In this document: positions 1 to 10,058 of the stretch, piece after piece | Position numbering within the stretch: the stretch's first letter is position 1 | Layout of the letters: every line of letters begins with the position of its first letter | Assembly: GCF_037126465.1 (NCBI RefSeq) | Contig: NC_088210.1 | Span: 9,818,011 to 9,882,010, forward strand | Reading direction: 5' to 3' | Source of the DNA: Ornithodoros turicata | Lineage: Eukaryota; Arthropoda; Arachnida; Ixodida; Argasidae | DNA: 64,000 nucleotides | Notes under the pieces: generated by a model | Databases searched by the model: none | What the model saw: only the letters and a program-made list of their open reading frames with translations | What the model was told of the DNA's origin: nothing | Program-made: the position numbers and the translations under genes

Positions 1-141
1 TACGTCTTTTTGTGACCACGAATAACATAAGTGTCGCTAAAAGGCGTATGTCTCCCGTTTCCCACAAATCAGGGGAGAGGACCAGGTCATACGGTACGAT
101 ATGGTTGTCGTGGTGTGCGGTGAAGATCTGTTTTAAGCGTG
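1..141. mobile_element. Type A foldback MITE, cut by window edge
   Basis: Only the right part is present. The central stem-loop with its GGCGTATG core, the CCCACAAATCAGGGG arm and a degenerate GGTGAAG...TTTTAAGCGTG terminus are visible, followed by TA. The left arm lies outside the window. Confidence 0.75.
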
Positions 142-516
142 TAACGGCTTTGATGAGTATGATGTGGCAACGGGATGCTGGCCGTTCCCAGCGAGAGGCC
201 CTTCCCCGTGAAGCACGCCGCCGTTCCGTCTGACTTGTTTCTAGGATCAACGCTTCATGCTAGGGTAGAAAATGGTAACGAAGTCCAGGTCGTGCCGACG
301 AAGGAAACACTCATGTCTCATGCTCATGCTCAGGGGTTCGTGTTCGTGCACATGCCATGCTTGAACAACACTCCATGCGTTTGTTTCGTGGTCTAGTCGT
401 GGACGTGTCGTGCTTATGTACTCAGGCTTTCCAAGATGCAGGGCCAGTTCTTATCTAGTTATCTCTGTGTGCAGGGAACTTGCACGGCAACATGAGTTGC
501 CGTTTTTTGTCTAATA
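142..516. other. No gene recognised
   Basis: Mixed-composition DNA with short open frames on the plus strand (up to 73 codons) that match no family I know. No repeat or RNA structure was recognised. Confidence 0.5.
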
Positions 517-718
517 CCCCTGCCGCACGTCCACTCTTCAATGATCATTGAAACCAATCGTCATTGAACACGCGCGTGGCGCCATCTAGGGGTGCTACGT
601 GGCAGCCTTTCAGGGAACACTGGATCCGATGCTTTTTGCGAAGTTGACACGTTTGGTGGCGCCACCCGCGTGTTCAATGACCATTGAAAACTGCCCGTGT
701 GGCAGGGGTATAACGTGC
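517..718. mobile_element. MITE with CCCCTGCC terminal inverted repeats
   Basis: About 202 bp bounded by TA on both sides. The left end reads CCCCTGCCGCACG and the right end, reversed, CCCCTGCCACACGGG. Further in, both arms carry TCATTGAACACGCG followed by GTGGCGCCA, so the inverted repeat is about 75 bp with an internal gap in one arm. The termini match the element at 2598-3041, so the two form one family. Confidence 0.75.
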
Positions 719-1658
719 AACTAAATGATCTTTTTTGTTTTTGTTCCAAATGGAGTACGTACCTACTGCGGATACTGCGAAGACAACACCTCCATATCTT
801 TTCTTTTTTCTTTTTTTCAATCAATCCGTCAGAACTGTTCGAGGCGGTGTCGTAGTACCGTTATCGAAATTCAAATTAGTAGAATTCTTACCTCTTAATG
901 AGCAACGGAATTAAGCGTTCTACAAGGTGGCTTAATGTCAGTACACCTCCTCCATTCCAATGTCATCACAGTAAAAGGAGTGAAAGAATTGCATTTGAAT
1001 TTATATTTTGTTACTCCACTTTGACTCAAGTGGGATTCGAATACACCAGTGGTTATGGTATATGTCTTCTGATCAGTTTCTTCGTCCTCGCTTCTTTATC
1101 AAACACGAGAAACGTAGACCGAGTGTCTGCTTGACAACGAGCGTGATACAGGCTCACAAATGTACATGGTGCACAAGTGTATAATCATGCGGTTAGTGAT
1201 ATACAGGCAACACAGCAGTCCAACAGGGTCACTGGTATTGTGCATGATGCTACCAAGGTTCGTCCCACGAGGGTGAGTGAAGACGGGGATTCTCATGCAT
1301 CTATCACCACCATTCACACCAGTAACACCATTAGACACGGTGCAGCGACCAATGCACGCTGCCAACCTGCGACTCCTCCAGGGCGTTTGTCTCAATATAG
1401 AGGCTTCCTGATTGACCGTAAGAAGGTACGGAAATTTCAACGCAAATTTACGTCATGAAAAAAAAAAAAGGAGCGCACGTTGTCTTGGCTGCAGAATAGG
1501 CACGGACTGTGCTTCCCCTACGGAGGGACTTCTTGTGCCAACTGTTCGTTATCTACCCAGCTCACCACTCCAATCTGCAGCTAAAAGGCAGTTATTATAA
1601 TAACATTCCATAAACTTACCGCATATCTCGACAAAGCGGTACTGGAACTTCTTTACTA
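719..1658. other. No gene recognised
   Basis: Unique-looking DNA with several short overlapping frames (up to 113 codons, minus strand 1099-1440). None has a recognisable domain or splice context. A 12-bp poly(A) run lies near 1459. Confidence 0.4.
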
Positions 1659-1905
1659 CACTCTTAAAAATGAACTTCACCGCATAGCACGCTCCTAGCC
1701 AACCATTATCACGAATGATATCGTTACCTGCCCTGATTTGTTGAAAACGGGAGGCGTACGCCTTTTCTGTGACAATTATGAACAGCATAAGTGTCACAAA
1801 TAGGCGTACGCCTCCCGTTTTCAACAAACAGGGCAGGTAACGACATCATTCGAGATAATGGTTGGCTAGGAGCGTGCTATGCGGTGAAGTTCATTTTTAA
1901 GAGTG
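1659..1905. mobile_element. Type A foldback MITE, complete, TA/TA
   Basis: The 247-bp element starts CACTCTTAAAAATG and ends with its complement, flanked by TA (1657-1658 and 1906-1907). The arms pair through the GATTTGTTGAAAACGGGAGG segment to the GGCGTACGCC core around 1757. One arm of the inner core is shortened, with CACAAATAGGCG instead of CACAAAAAAGGCG. The loop is only a few bases, so a transcript would form a hairpin of about 120 bp. Confidence 0.9.
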
Positions 1906-2323
1906 TACAGAATGAGAACGTTCTACACGTGTATGTAAGCGTAAAATGTCACCAAAGGAAACCACGTCCTTCCCTGCCTCTACGATATATGAGTGCCGGC
2001 TATTTTAGCTGCGAAATGTATGGCCTATAGAACTACCCCGAGTACCCGAACTACCGCGAACTACCCCTGAGGGATGGGTTGGCAGCTGTGCATGTATGGC
2101 CGTTCACTGCGTAAGGTTCTCGCCAACTCCATTTCGTCCCATGAGACCCAATCGGTTGCAACCACAAAAGTGCCCCCTTTTGAGGATATATATATAGGTT
2201 GGCGCAGCCCTTCGAGTGCAGCCACCACCGTTAGAGATGGTTGGTCCTAGAGGGGATTAGTCAGAGAGAGGTGGCTATGCCTCGTACCGAACGCCCCCAA
2301 AGTGTCTGGCCTGGGGGACGTAC
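1906..2323. other. Non-repeat DNA, probable intron of the VWC gene
   Basis: This lies immediately 3' (minus strand) of the VWC exon and starts with its GTACGT donor, so at least part should be intron. An ATATATATATA tract lies near 2187. No other exon was recognised. Confidence 0.4.
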
Positions 2324-2518
2324 CCGCCGGGCAGGAAATGTCCGGACAGCATTCTCCTTCACGCTTCGTCACCACGCAGTCGTCGCCCAGTGTCTTCACG
2401 TACGGACAGACGCGCAGGTAGCACATGAGCATGCTGCTCACGCACGTGCAGTTCAGGCACGGTTCGTTCGTCTCGATTTGTTCGCCGTTCTGGTAGTGCT
2501 TCAACATGAAGTAACATC
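2324..2518 (-). CDS. Internal exon encoding a von Willebrand factor C (VWC) domain
   Basis: The frame gives a 10-cysteine VWC-type module. It opens CYFMLKHYQNGEQ, continues PCLNCTC, then MCYLRVCP, then a DDC, and closes GECCPDISCP. This spacing, including the CC pair and final CP, is the family signature. Known VWC domains occur in secreted or matrix proteins and BMP-binding proteins of the chordin/kielin type; which of these this is cannot be told. The exon begins after a pyrimidine-rich TTTGTCCGCAG acceptor and ends at a GG|GTACGT donor. It is 195 nt with phase-1 boundaries at both ends, the usual arrangement for a shuffled extracellular module. The frame runs past the donor for about 25 codons with no domain character, which supports the splice call. 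Neighbouring exons were not found. Confidence 0.8.
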
Positions 2519-2597
2519 CTGCGGACAAATAATAAAATTAGCATTTTAATGAGTGTGCACGCATTACTGTCGCATTATTGCAAAGTAGTAAGTTATA

Positions 2598-3041
2598 CCC
2601 CTGTCACACGGGCATTTTCGATCCTGCTCGACCGAACCTGCTTGAACCCAATGCAGATCGGATGGTGCTACACGGCCGCTTCCAAGCAGGATCGAACTTT
2701 GATCCTGCTTGACTCGAGACAGTTCCCATAACAGGATTGAGAATTTCAAGACGGCTCGACGGCCGCCATTTGCATCCTCGACACCGGTGAACTGTTATAA
2801 CTTAAGACGGACATGCGCGCGAAGCTACAAATGATGCTTACATCGGTATATGATAACTTACCACTAATATCGCTGTTATATAGGAAACGCGAAATTAATG
2901 AGTTCCGTTTATTCATTTGCACAGGTCAACCATTCAATGCGCACTGAAAGTGGCCGTGTAGCAGCGTCAAAACTCGAGCAGGCTCGGGAAGTTCGATGCA
3001 GATCGGAATCGAGAAGGATCGAAATGCCTGTGTGACAGGGG
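2598..3041. mobile_element. TIR element, CCCCTGTCACACGG family, TA/TA
   Basis: This 444-bp element starts CCCCTGTCACACGGGC and ends with the inverse CCCCTGTCACACAGGC. TA lies on both sides (2596-2597 and 3042-3043). Subterminal ATTTTCGATCCT motifs are also inverted. There is no coding capacity, so it is a non-autonomous DNA element. It sits 80 bp upstream of the VWC exon, within its intron. Confidence 0.75.
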
Positions 3042-3337
3042 TATAAGTATTATCTGGAAGAAGAAAGAAAATAGTCTTGGAGTAGGGTGGCTGCCACTAC
3101 GGGCGCCTGCAGCTCCATGTCATATGGTTTGGATTGGCTCCATACCTTCTAGACGCAGCGAAGGTGTTAGAAGCGGCAGTGCATGCCGCTGTCTTTTTAG
3201 GAATGTGCAGAGAGCCTTCAGACCTTTAACTTCAGCGTAAAATTGTACTCTGGAGATCACTTGAAGAGTCTTTCCTTAACAATCTTATCGGTAAGAGACA
3301 CTCTAGGAGTCTCTAAGAGTTCTAGGTAAGAGTTTAT
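3042..3337. other. No gene recognised
   Basis: Unique-looking sequence with no open frame of note. It ends in a short run of CTCTAAGAG/CTCTTAAG direct and inverted motifs (3298-3345). Confidence 0.4.
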
Positions 3338-3565
3338 CTCTTAAGAGCTTCACTGCATAGCACGGTTCTGGACAACCATCTTCCGAAATGAAATTGTTTC
3401 TCTCTTTTCCGATTTATTGAAAAAGGGAGGTGAAAAGCTTTTTTGTGACACTTACGTTAATTGTCACAAAAAAGGCATGACCCCGCACTTTCCACAAATC
3501 AGGTATGATAACGCTGTCATTCTCTACAGTGGTTGACCTTCTGCGTGCTATTTGGTGAAGTTGTG
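3338..3565. mobile_element. Type A foldback MITE, old degenerate copy
   Basis: The left arm (CTTCACTGCATAGCACG, then TTTATTGAAAAAGGGAGG) and right arm (TCCACAAATCAGG, then GTGCTATTTGGTGAAG) are recognisable. The core has lost GGCGTACGCC, but the TTTTTTGTGACAC/GTCACAAAAAA stem is kept. The termini are eroded and no flanking dinucleotide can be assigned. Confidence 0.7.
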
Positions 3566-4470
3566 GTGAAGTTTGGTGAAGTTGTGGCTTTCGAGAAGGC
3601 TGCCCTTTTTTTAAAGCGCTGTATGACCCGCACGAAGTGCGGCCATGGGTTCCCATTTTCCGGCGCCTTTGGAATGAGATGGTCCTTGGCAAAAGTACCA
3701 TATAACTAATTTCAGCAAGTAATTTCGAAGCCTTTGAAATCATTAAACGCCTATAATACCAACTTAATGCCGTGCTGTGAATAATGTATTCGCATACCAA
3801 CAGCCGTTATCTTAAAACTCACTTTCCTGCTTCGAGCTTGTCCATTCCACTGTTTTTGCCAAGTTTGCGGCGTTACGCAGCTACATTGCGAAACAAAGTC
3901 AGCGCGACGCTTTCCCGTAATTTGTGTGTTTTTGTTCCAGCACTTACCTCTGTCTCGTGGCGATCGGACTTCCGATGACAGGGGAGCTGAAATGAGAACA
4001 ATGTCGAGAGTGAGGAGCCTTGCTACGGTTCCTACGGTTGTTTTCGTACGCTTTTATTTTCGAACAAAGAACTTCCACGTCCACTATCAACCTTTCCTAG
4101 ACAAAAAAAAAAAAAAAGAACATCTACTCGATGCTGGTGGTGAACTGGTGATTTCATTGGTGATCGTGATGACATGATTCTGGCTTACCGTTGCTGGCCT
4201 CACTCACGTGAGGAGCGTCACTACAGAGCCGGTATGAAATGATGTGAGATCAGAAGAAAGTTAATGAGTAGTAATGATTAGATGGATGTTAATGAGTAGT
4301 TAAAGGTCCCCTCAGCAAATAAACGCAGAATCTGTGTCTTCGGCCGTGCCCCGCTTCCTGGAGGTAGCAGGACTAGGCTCCGAATTTTGGAGTATCTTTC
4401 AGTGAAAGAGCCTTTGGGATGCATTGGCATCATCCACGGCTCCTGCAGTGTCCATAGTATTTTTCCCGCT
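3566..4470. other. No gene recognised
   Basis: Short frames on both strands (longest 128 codons, minus 3414-3800, which overlaps the MITE remnant). A poly(A) run lies near 4101 and ATGAGTAGTAATGATTAG-like direct repeats near 4263-4300. No domain was recognised. Confidence 0.4.
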
Positions 4471-4571
4471 CCAGATCACGAAATCAATCAGGACGTAATC
4501 CAGATCACGTAATCACGTAATCAATCAGGACGTAATCCAGATCACGTAATCACGTAATCAATCAGGACGTT
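4471..4571 (+). repeat. 37-bp tandem repeat, about 2.7 copies
   Basis: The unit GGACGTAATCCAGATCACGT plus AATCACGTAATCAATCA (37 bp) is repeated with essentially no divergence between the two complete copies. A partial unit precedes and one follows, which suggests recent expansion. Confidence 0.85.
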
Positions 4572-4583
4572 CTCGATGCGTGG

Positions 4584-5178
4584 CGGTGGCGCTGCTGGTG
4601 AAAGAGCTCGCCGTTGTGAGCCTCTTAGAGGTGGGCAACGTCACGACTCACGCCCCGGAGAAATGTGCGTCCTGGGACAACTTCTAACCGTGTATTCACA
4701 CGAGCAACATCCTCGCGGAATATTCTAGTGGAAGAGAAAACAGAAACACTGCTCACAGAGCATAAGTTCCGTCCGGCGTTATGTTGAGCATTCACACGGT
4801 GCGGGATATGGGGAGTGGCGTACTGCGTAGTTAGCAGACGACACTGTCGGCGTGCTTTCCTGTCGTCTGCTACGGAATATCCTGTGGCTGTGTCCCTGGA
4901 TATTCTCCCCACGGTTAGCAGTGTACGTGAAGACACGACAGTGAACACACGTGACAGCAGAAAACTATGGCACTTTTCGCATCTTCCGCTTCTGGAGGAA
5001 TATCGCTCGTTTGAATACACGGTAAGGGAACTGTGCCGACGTATGTGTGAAAGTGTGTTAAGAAAACCCAGGAAAACCCCCAGACAGGACAGCCGGCACC
5101 GGGATTCGAACCCAGGTACCACCCAGCCCCGACGTAACATGGCCAGCACGCAAACCACTCAGCCACGCGAACTGGCGT
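4584..5178 (-). mobile_element. tRNA-derived SINE, full length, split by a MITE
   Basis: On the minus strand the head carries an A-box-like TGGCTGAGTGGTTTGCG and a B box (GGTTCGAATCC, near 5102). The body contains GTCGGCCTCACG-type and CCCAGGACGCACATT-type sequence, and the tail is imperfect CCACC at the left edge. An 11-bp direct duplication TCGATGCGTGG flanks it (4573-4583 and 5179-5189). It is interrupted at CTTCTAA|GGGAA by the element at 4688-5022. Apart from that it is a complete copy of the 23264-23522 family. Confidence 0.9.
4688..5022. mobile_element. Harbinger-like MITE, copy 1, TAA target duplication
   Basis: The 335-bp element has termini CCGTGTATTCACACGAGC and its near-perfect inverse. 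It lies inside the SINE, whose uninterrupted sequence is known from other copies, so its boundaries and the 3-bp duplication TAA (4685-4687 and 5023-5025) are certain. A 3-bp TWA duplication is typical of the PIF/Harbinger superfamily. Subterminal TAGCAGACGACA and TGTCGTCTGCTA inverted motifs lie inside. There is no coding capacity. Confidence 0.85.
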
Positions 5179-5189
5179 TCGATGCGTGG

Positions 5190-6040
5190 ACATCTGATGT
5201 CGTGATCGTCTGCTTCAGCGAATCGCAGCAGACGATCTCCTGCGCGTGGCTGCAGATGGGGGCTCGCGGTGAAATATGTCCCACTTTAGCCAAATAGATC
5301 GCTGGGAGCCACAGACGTGGATAATGCATTGGCGGCATGCGTGAAGAAGTAAATTAAATGTCCCGCATTCCCCGTCAGCATGTAGAAGCGTCGAAAAGGA
5401 ATTGTTCATCCGTGAAAAGATAGGAATTCCAGAATGAACGCGGCACCATGCGTGGTTTCGATATGCCCCGTGGACTGCGTGTGCGCGTCCCTGTTGAATA
5501 AATAAATAGTAATAATAACCGTGTAATAATGATAATAATAAACAATAATGTCATCATAGTCGCGTCCTAACGACACGAACATGACAGTTGCTGATGAAGA
5601 GCAAGTGGAGTCGGACGTCAACGTCTAGAGAAATACCAATATGCAAACGGCCGGACGCCGACCGGCATAAGCAGTTACTAATTATTATTATTATTATTAA
5701 TTATGTGCCAAAGTGCCACCTTTCCCCATAAGGCGGCACGCTTATACTGTAGACAGTGCCGGCTGAGGATGTTAGATGAATCGTTCAGAAGTTCTGTCAG
5801 CGGTGCAGATGGTGCCTGTTCGGTTGCATTCGTAAAAAATATAAATATTCGTTGTTTGAGTTCCGGACTACGTAATCTGACAGCTGAATAGAAGTAATTT
5901 CCTCGCACGTCTGTGTTCTTTGTCTGCCTTACAAGTCAAGTGCGAAGCGCTGAATACCATATCTGATCGATTGGCAAGAAGTGTAACGCGAACGCTAATC
6001 CCAAGCGTGTTCTTATGTGTGCTTTCTTTTAGGTCCACTA
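5190..6040. other. No gene recognised; AT-rich simple repeats
   Basis: AATAATAAT-type tracts lie at about 5500-5560 and TTATTATTATTATTA at about 5680-5703. Between them are only short frames without domains. Confidence 0.45.
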
Positions 6041-6311
6041 CACTCTAAAAACTGAACTTCGCCGCTTAGCACGCTGTGCGCCAACCGTTGCTGCACTCTA
6101 AAAACAGAACTTCACCGCATAGCACAATGTGCGCCTACTGATTCCAAGAGAGAGTGGGGCGTACGCCTTTCTGTGGCAAGTATCATATATCCAAATTGCC
6201 ACAAAAGGGCGTGCGCCCACTTCTCTCTTCGAATCAGAATCGATAACTCTATCATTCTTGGCAATGGTTCGCGTACAGCGTGCTATGCGGTGAAGCTCTG
6301 TTTTTAGAGTG
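6041..6311. mobile_element. Type B foldback MITE with duplicated left end
   Basis: A first left terminus (CACTCTAAAAACTGAAC, 6041) is followed 53 bp later by a second (CACTCTAAAAACAGAAC, 6094). The second pairs with the right terminus at 6311. This suggests insertion of one copy into the start of another, or template switching. The core is GGCGTACGCC on the left and GGCGTGCGCC on the right. Confidence 0.85.
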
Positions 6312-6339
6312 TAGGAATGACAGGATGCGATTCGAAGGG

Positions 6340-6518
6340 TGATTCGAAGAGAGGGGGTGCGTACGCCCTTTTGTGGCAATTCGAATGCATGTCGCATGAT
6401 AATTGACACAAAAAGGCGTGCACCTCCCTCTCTCCTCGAATCAGAAGCGCTGACCCTATCGTTCGTGGCCATGGTTGGCGCCGAGTGTGCTATGCGGTGA
6501 AGTTCAGTTTTTAGAGTG
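6340..6518. mobile_element. Type B foldback MITE, left end missing
   Basis: It starts inside the left arm (ATTCGAAGAGAGGGGG), passes the core and completes the right arm to TTTTTAGAGTG. It is tandem to the preceding copy. TA follows the right terminus. Confidence 0.8.
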
Positions 6519-6531
6519 TAACGCTACAGTA

Positions 6532-6764
6532 CACTCTTAAAAATGAACTTCACCGCATAGCACGCTCCTAGCCAACCATCATCTCGAATGATATGCCCTG
6601 ATTTGTTGAAAACGGGAGGCGTACGCCTTTTCTGTGACAATTATGAACAGCATAAGTGTCACAGAAAAGGCGTACGCATCCCGTTTTCAACAAATCAGGG
6701 CATATCATTCGAGATGATGGTTGGCTACGAGCGTGCTATGCGGTGAAGTTCATTTTTAAGAGTG
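6532..6764. mobile_element. Type A foldback MITE, complete, TA/TA
   Basis: The 233-bp palindrome lacks the GTTATCTG segment in both arms symmetrically (GATATGCCCTG on the left, CAGGGCATATC on the right). Both arms therefore share the same deletion. Confidence 0.9.
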
Positions 6765-7400
6765 TATATTGTAGACGTCTTCTGCATTGCACCGTATACA
6801 TGTGGCTAGAACTGTCGGTGTACATGACGTGCGGTGCATGTGCGTCTAGCTGTTTCCGTGTATTCCTAAGCAGGATAAATCTTATTAGAACCAATTAGAT
6901 CCAATCGTCCGTGCATGTCACACTCCGCTCATTCAGAACTGTGAAGTAACCAATTGCAAGTAGGTAAGCTACTGTAATTAATTGCTCTCAAAGTAATTGA
7001 TTTCTGTACCTAAATAACTTTCAAGCGATGCATAACTGTAGCTGTAATTTAAGTATATTTTGCCTGTAACTTTTACTCAAGGGACAGTTAAAGTCCTGCT
7101 GCGTTTTAAGGAATCTGCTGTAACTTTCTCTCTTTCCGTAAACATAGTCTTTTTTCTACTGTAATCATGTTTCCCAATTTTATTATATGGAGGTTGCTCT
7201 TCCACAAGTTTTGGCATTCGGTCAACACATGACATACACAAATAAGGTTGTATCTGTTTGTTTGTACGCTCATCAGACCGAATCAGTTATGTAGATTTTT
7301 AACCCCTCTTTTCATAAATTTGTGTTTATGGTGGGAGGGTGGATACAAAGGTTAATTAAAAACAATACGAAATGTCAGCCAGTCAGATGTCCTAACTGTA
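6765..7400. other. No gene recognised; GTAATT-rich stretch
   Basis: Sequence from 6945 to 7090 is rich in TAATTACT/AGTAATT-like motifs, resembling the interior of the element at 34259-34880. The remainder shows no frame or structure. Confidence 0.4.
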
Positions 7401-7740
7401 CACTCTAAGAAAAAAGTGTGTGGAAAGGTGGTAACTTCTATAGTTACCACCTATAGGTCACCACAGCTTCTGATAAAGGGTGTGAAAGGTTGGTAAAAGC
7501 AATTATCACACATCCAAATTGCTACAAAAAGGAGTACGCCTCCTCGCTCACCGAATCAGAAGCGATAACCCAGTCATTCGATGCAGTGGTTGGCGCAGAG
7601 CGTGCTATGCGGTGAAGTTCTGTTTTTAAGGTGAGGTAGCAGGTAGAACTTTTCAACCTTTACCAAAAGTTTACCGCCAACTACAACCAACTATTACCGC
7701 CCAAAAGGTGTAGCTGCTCCACCCTTTTTTTCTAAGAGTG
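7401..7740. mobile_element. Type C MITE, complete, TA/TA
   Basis: The 340-bp element begins CACTCTAAGAAAAAAG and ends CCCTTTTTTTCTAAGAGTG. Outer arms carry GGTGGTAAC motifs. The right-hand interior contains a half type B element (core GGAGTACGCC, then CGAATCAGAAGCG to GAAGTTCTGTTTTTA). Type C therefore looks like a chimera of a distinct outer frame and a type B half. Confidence 0.8.
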
Positions 7741-8066
7741 TAGCTCAGTGGTTTATCCAGAATCCCAACCACGGAGCGGTGTTGGAAAAAATTCGGGGGG
7801 GGGGGGTCATTATTATAATTATGTCATTATAGCTTAACATATCACGACCGACATTGTCTAAAGGTGAAATCGCAACGGCACCCGGGGTACGCAGGCGGAA
7901 AAGTTAGAGGGGCGTCACTGAACATTTGGGGGGTGTACGGGGAGGGGGGGTCTGGATAAATCACTGGTGTAGCCACCCATGCGGTTGACGATTGGAGTGT
8001 TTCATCACCAAAAGGGCGATATTCTAACCCCACGTTTACCAATCATGATGACTGCGCCCAGCAGAG
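7741..8066. other. No gene recognised; G-rich
   Basis: A run of G lies at about 7796-7807 and GGGGAGGGGGGG near 7940. No coding or RNA signal was seen. Confidence 0.4.
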
Positions 8067-8154
8067 CACTCTTAGAAAAAGGGGTGGAGGAGTTACACCT
8101 TTTAGGAGTTAATATTTGTCGCATATTGTGTGCCTAAAAGGTTGCAAAGTTCTA

Positions 8155-8392
8155 CACTCTTAAAAATGAACTTCACCACATAGCACGCTCCCAGCCACCC
8201 ATCACCCCGAATGACAACGTTCTCGCCCTAGATTTGTTGAAAACGGGAGGAGGAGCCTATTTTGTGCTCCTTATGCACGGCACAAAATAGGCTCCTCCTC
8301 CCGTTTTCAACAAATCAGGGGCAAGAACGTTGTCATTCGGGGTGATGGTTGGCTGGGAGCGTGCTATGTGGTGAAGTTCATTTTTAAGAGTG
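8155..8392. mobile_element. Type D foldback MITE, complete, TA/TA
   Basis: The 238-bp palindrome has type A ends and arms, but the centre reads GGAGGAGGAGCCTATTTTGTG with the exact inverse on the other arm. It is nested in the type C element. Confidence 0.9.
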
Positions 8393-8534
8393 TACCTGCT
8401 ACCTACAAATGATAGGGTTACCACTTCTGATGCGGCGATCGAGGGGGGGGCGTACGCCTTTTTTAGCAATTCGGGTATATGATAATTGCTTTTACCACCC
8501 TTTTACACCCTTTATCAGACGCTATGGTGACCTA

Positions 8535-8783
8535 CACTCTTAAAACAAAGCTTCACCACATAGCGCGCTGAAGGCCAACCATTGTACACAGCGATACCTC
8601 TATCACTCTTGATTCGTAGAAACCGCAGGGCGCACGCCTTTTTGTGGCAATTAACCTTTCCGCATAAGTGTCACAAAAAGACGTACGCCTCCTGTTTTCA
8701 ACAAATCAGGGGAAAGGATGATGTCATTCGGGATGATGGTAGGCTAGGTGCATGCAATGTGGTGAAGTTCATTTTTAAGAGTG
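8535..8783. mobile_element. Type A foldback MITE nested in type C
   Basis: It runs from CACTCTTAAAACAAAG to TTTTTAAGAGTG. The left arm is more diverged than the right, with loop TTAACCTTTCCGCATAAG. It sits in the type C outer arm at a TA step. Confidence 0.85.
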
Positions 8784-8846
8784 TTGGTGGTAACTATAGA
8801 AGTTTACCACCTCTTCACACACCTTTTTTTTTTTTTTATTAGAGTG

Positions 8847-9564
8847 CAGCAGAGGAACAACCTGTCCTTGAAGACAAGTCTCGTATTCGAAAGATCGGCG
8901 GCGGCTACCAAGCCGCGAGGCTTTCGCTTCTATCAGTCGTATAGCCACACGCACGTCATATACGGCGAGCACGAAAAACCGGAAGACCAGGGTACGCAAG
9001 AAGAAGAAAAAAAATGTAACTGCAAAATAACTGTCGCTAAGGCTTCTATATGCGCTCATCAGTCAGAGAAAATTATTCCTTTCAGTGAGCGATCGCTCAT
9101 GAAGTTATGACTGGCGACGGAAGCAAAGAGGAATTTACGATGTAATCCGGAACGTGAGCTTCAAAAGTGTCCGGTCTTTGAACTTTTCCCATACTGTTAT
9201 TATCCTCTCCCCGCTCCACTGAACACAGGCGTCGAACGGCTGTCCAGTTGCGAAACAAAGCAGCTCGTTTCGTCCCAGTCAACCTTGAGATATTGGCCAT
9301 CGCCTCATTGTTCCGGAGGAGGTCGTCGACTTCTTTACTCGTTGTCGTCTCTCTCCTATGATTTACTCGGTTCAACAGGAAACTGAAAGACGTTAAAAAA
9401 ATAGCTAGGTATACGAGTGAGAGTCTTCTGAAAACCGAAAGTCTGCAGGCGGAAGGCCATTCGATGGGACAACGTTGTGAAACGTTGGGTGGCTCTCCGT
9501 ATGAGAAAAGTCCGGCAGGTTTTGGGCGACTTTCGTGATGCTAATTGTGTTAATGAATGAATGA
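8847..9564. other. Unassigned; possible but unproven exon-like frame
   Basis: A plus-strand frame across about 8847-9110 encodes a low-hydrophobicity peptide after a poly(T) tract, but it starts inside the MITE and shows no domain. A minus-strand frame at 9097-9375 is likewise unassigned. I cannot support a gene. Confidence 0.3.
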
Positions 9565-9716
9565 CCGGGGACATACGCCTTTTGTGTCAATTTAGATATA
9601 GGATAACCGACACAAAAAGACGTACGCCTCCTATTTCTTCCAATCAGAAGCCCTATCATATCCCTGTGGATAACCCTATCATTCGCGTGACAATGGAAAG
9701 TTCTGTGTTTAGAGTG
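9565..9716. mobile_element. Type B foldback MITE, left arm missing
   Basis: It carries the core (GGACATACGCC, then CACAAAAAGACGTACGCC), the CAATCAGAAG arm, a duplicated ATAACCCTATCAT, and the terminus TTTAGAGTG followed by TA. Confidence 0.75.
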
Positions 9717-9809
9717 TATAGACGACGTTGACAGCGGTTGCTTGGTGATCGAGCTTGTGTGAGTCTGTTGGGATGAAATTGGTCGAACGAGATCGATCAA
9801 AAATAGTTA

Positions 9810-10058
9810 CACTCTTAGAAATGAACTTCACCGCATAGCATGCTCCTAGCCAACCATCATCTCGAATGACATCGTTCTTTCCCCTGATTTGTTGAAAACG
9901 GGAGACGTATGCCTGTTTTGTGACGCGAATGCAGTTCATAATTGTCACAAAAATGGCGTATGCCTCCCGTTCCCAGCAAATCAGGGGAAAGAACGATGTC
10001 ATTAGAGATGATGGTTGGCTAGGAGCGTGCCATGCGGAGAAGTTCATTTCTAAGAGTG
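9810..10058. mobile_element. Type A foldback MITE, complete, TA/TG
   Basis: The 249-bp palindrome has CACTCTTAGAAATG ends. The left flank is TA and the right is TG, so the duplication is not preserved. Inner arms carry GACGTATGCCTG and GGCGTATGCC. The shared A>G change in the outer arms makes the two ends match each other better than the consensus. Confidence 0.88.

Larger units (their letters stand above)
8067..8846. mobile_element. Type C MITE carrying nested D and A copies
   Basis: The outer type C left end is at 8067 (CACTCTTAGAAAAAGGGG) and the right end at 8846. Removing the D element (8155-8392) and A element (8535-8783) restores a continuous type C body that matches 41297-41828. The A insertion occupies the same TA site in both composites. 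The D insertion is absent from the other copy, so that copy is the empty site. Confidence 0.8.

Noticed and set aside
4625..5297. Overlapping 160- and 177-codon frames
   Set aside because: Both lie within the SINE and the nested Harbinger-like MITE.
9097..9375. Possible LINE fragment (plus frame VQLRNKAARFV)
   Set aside because: The short motif recalls the VQxxAARFV block of LINE proteins, but the rest of the frame does not follow the family and I could not extend it.
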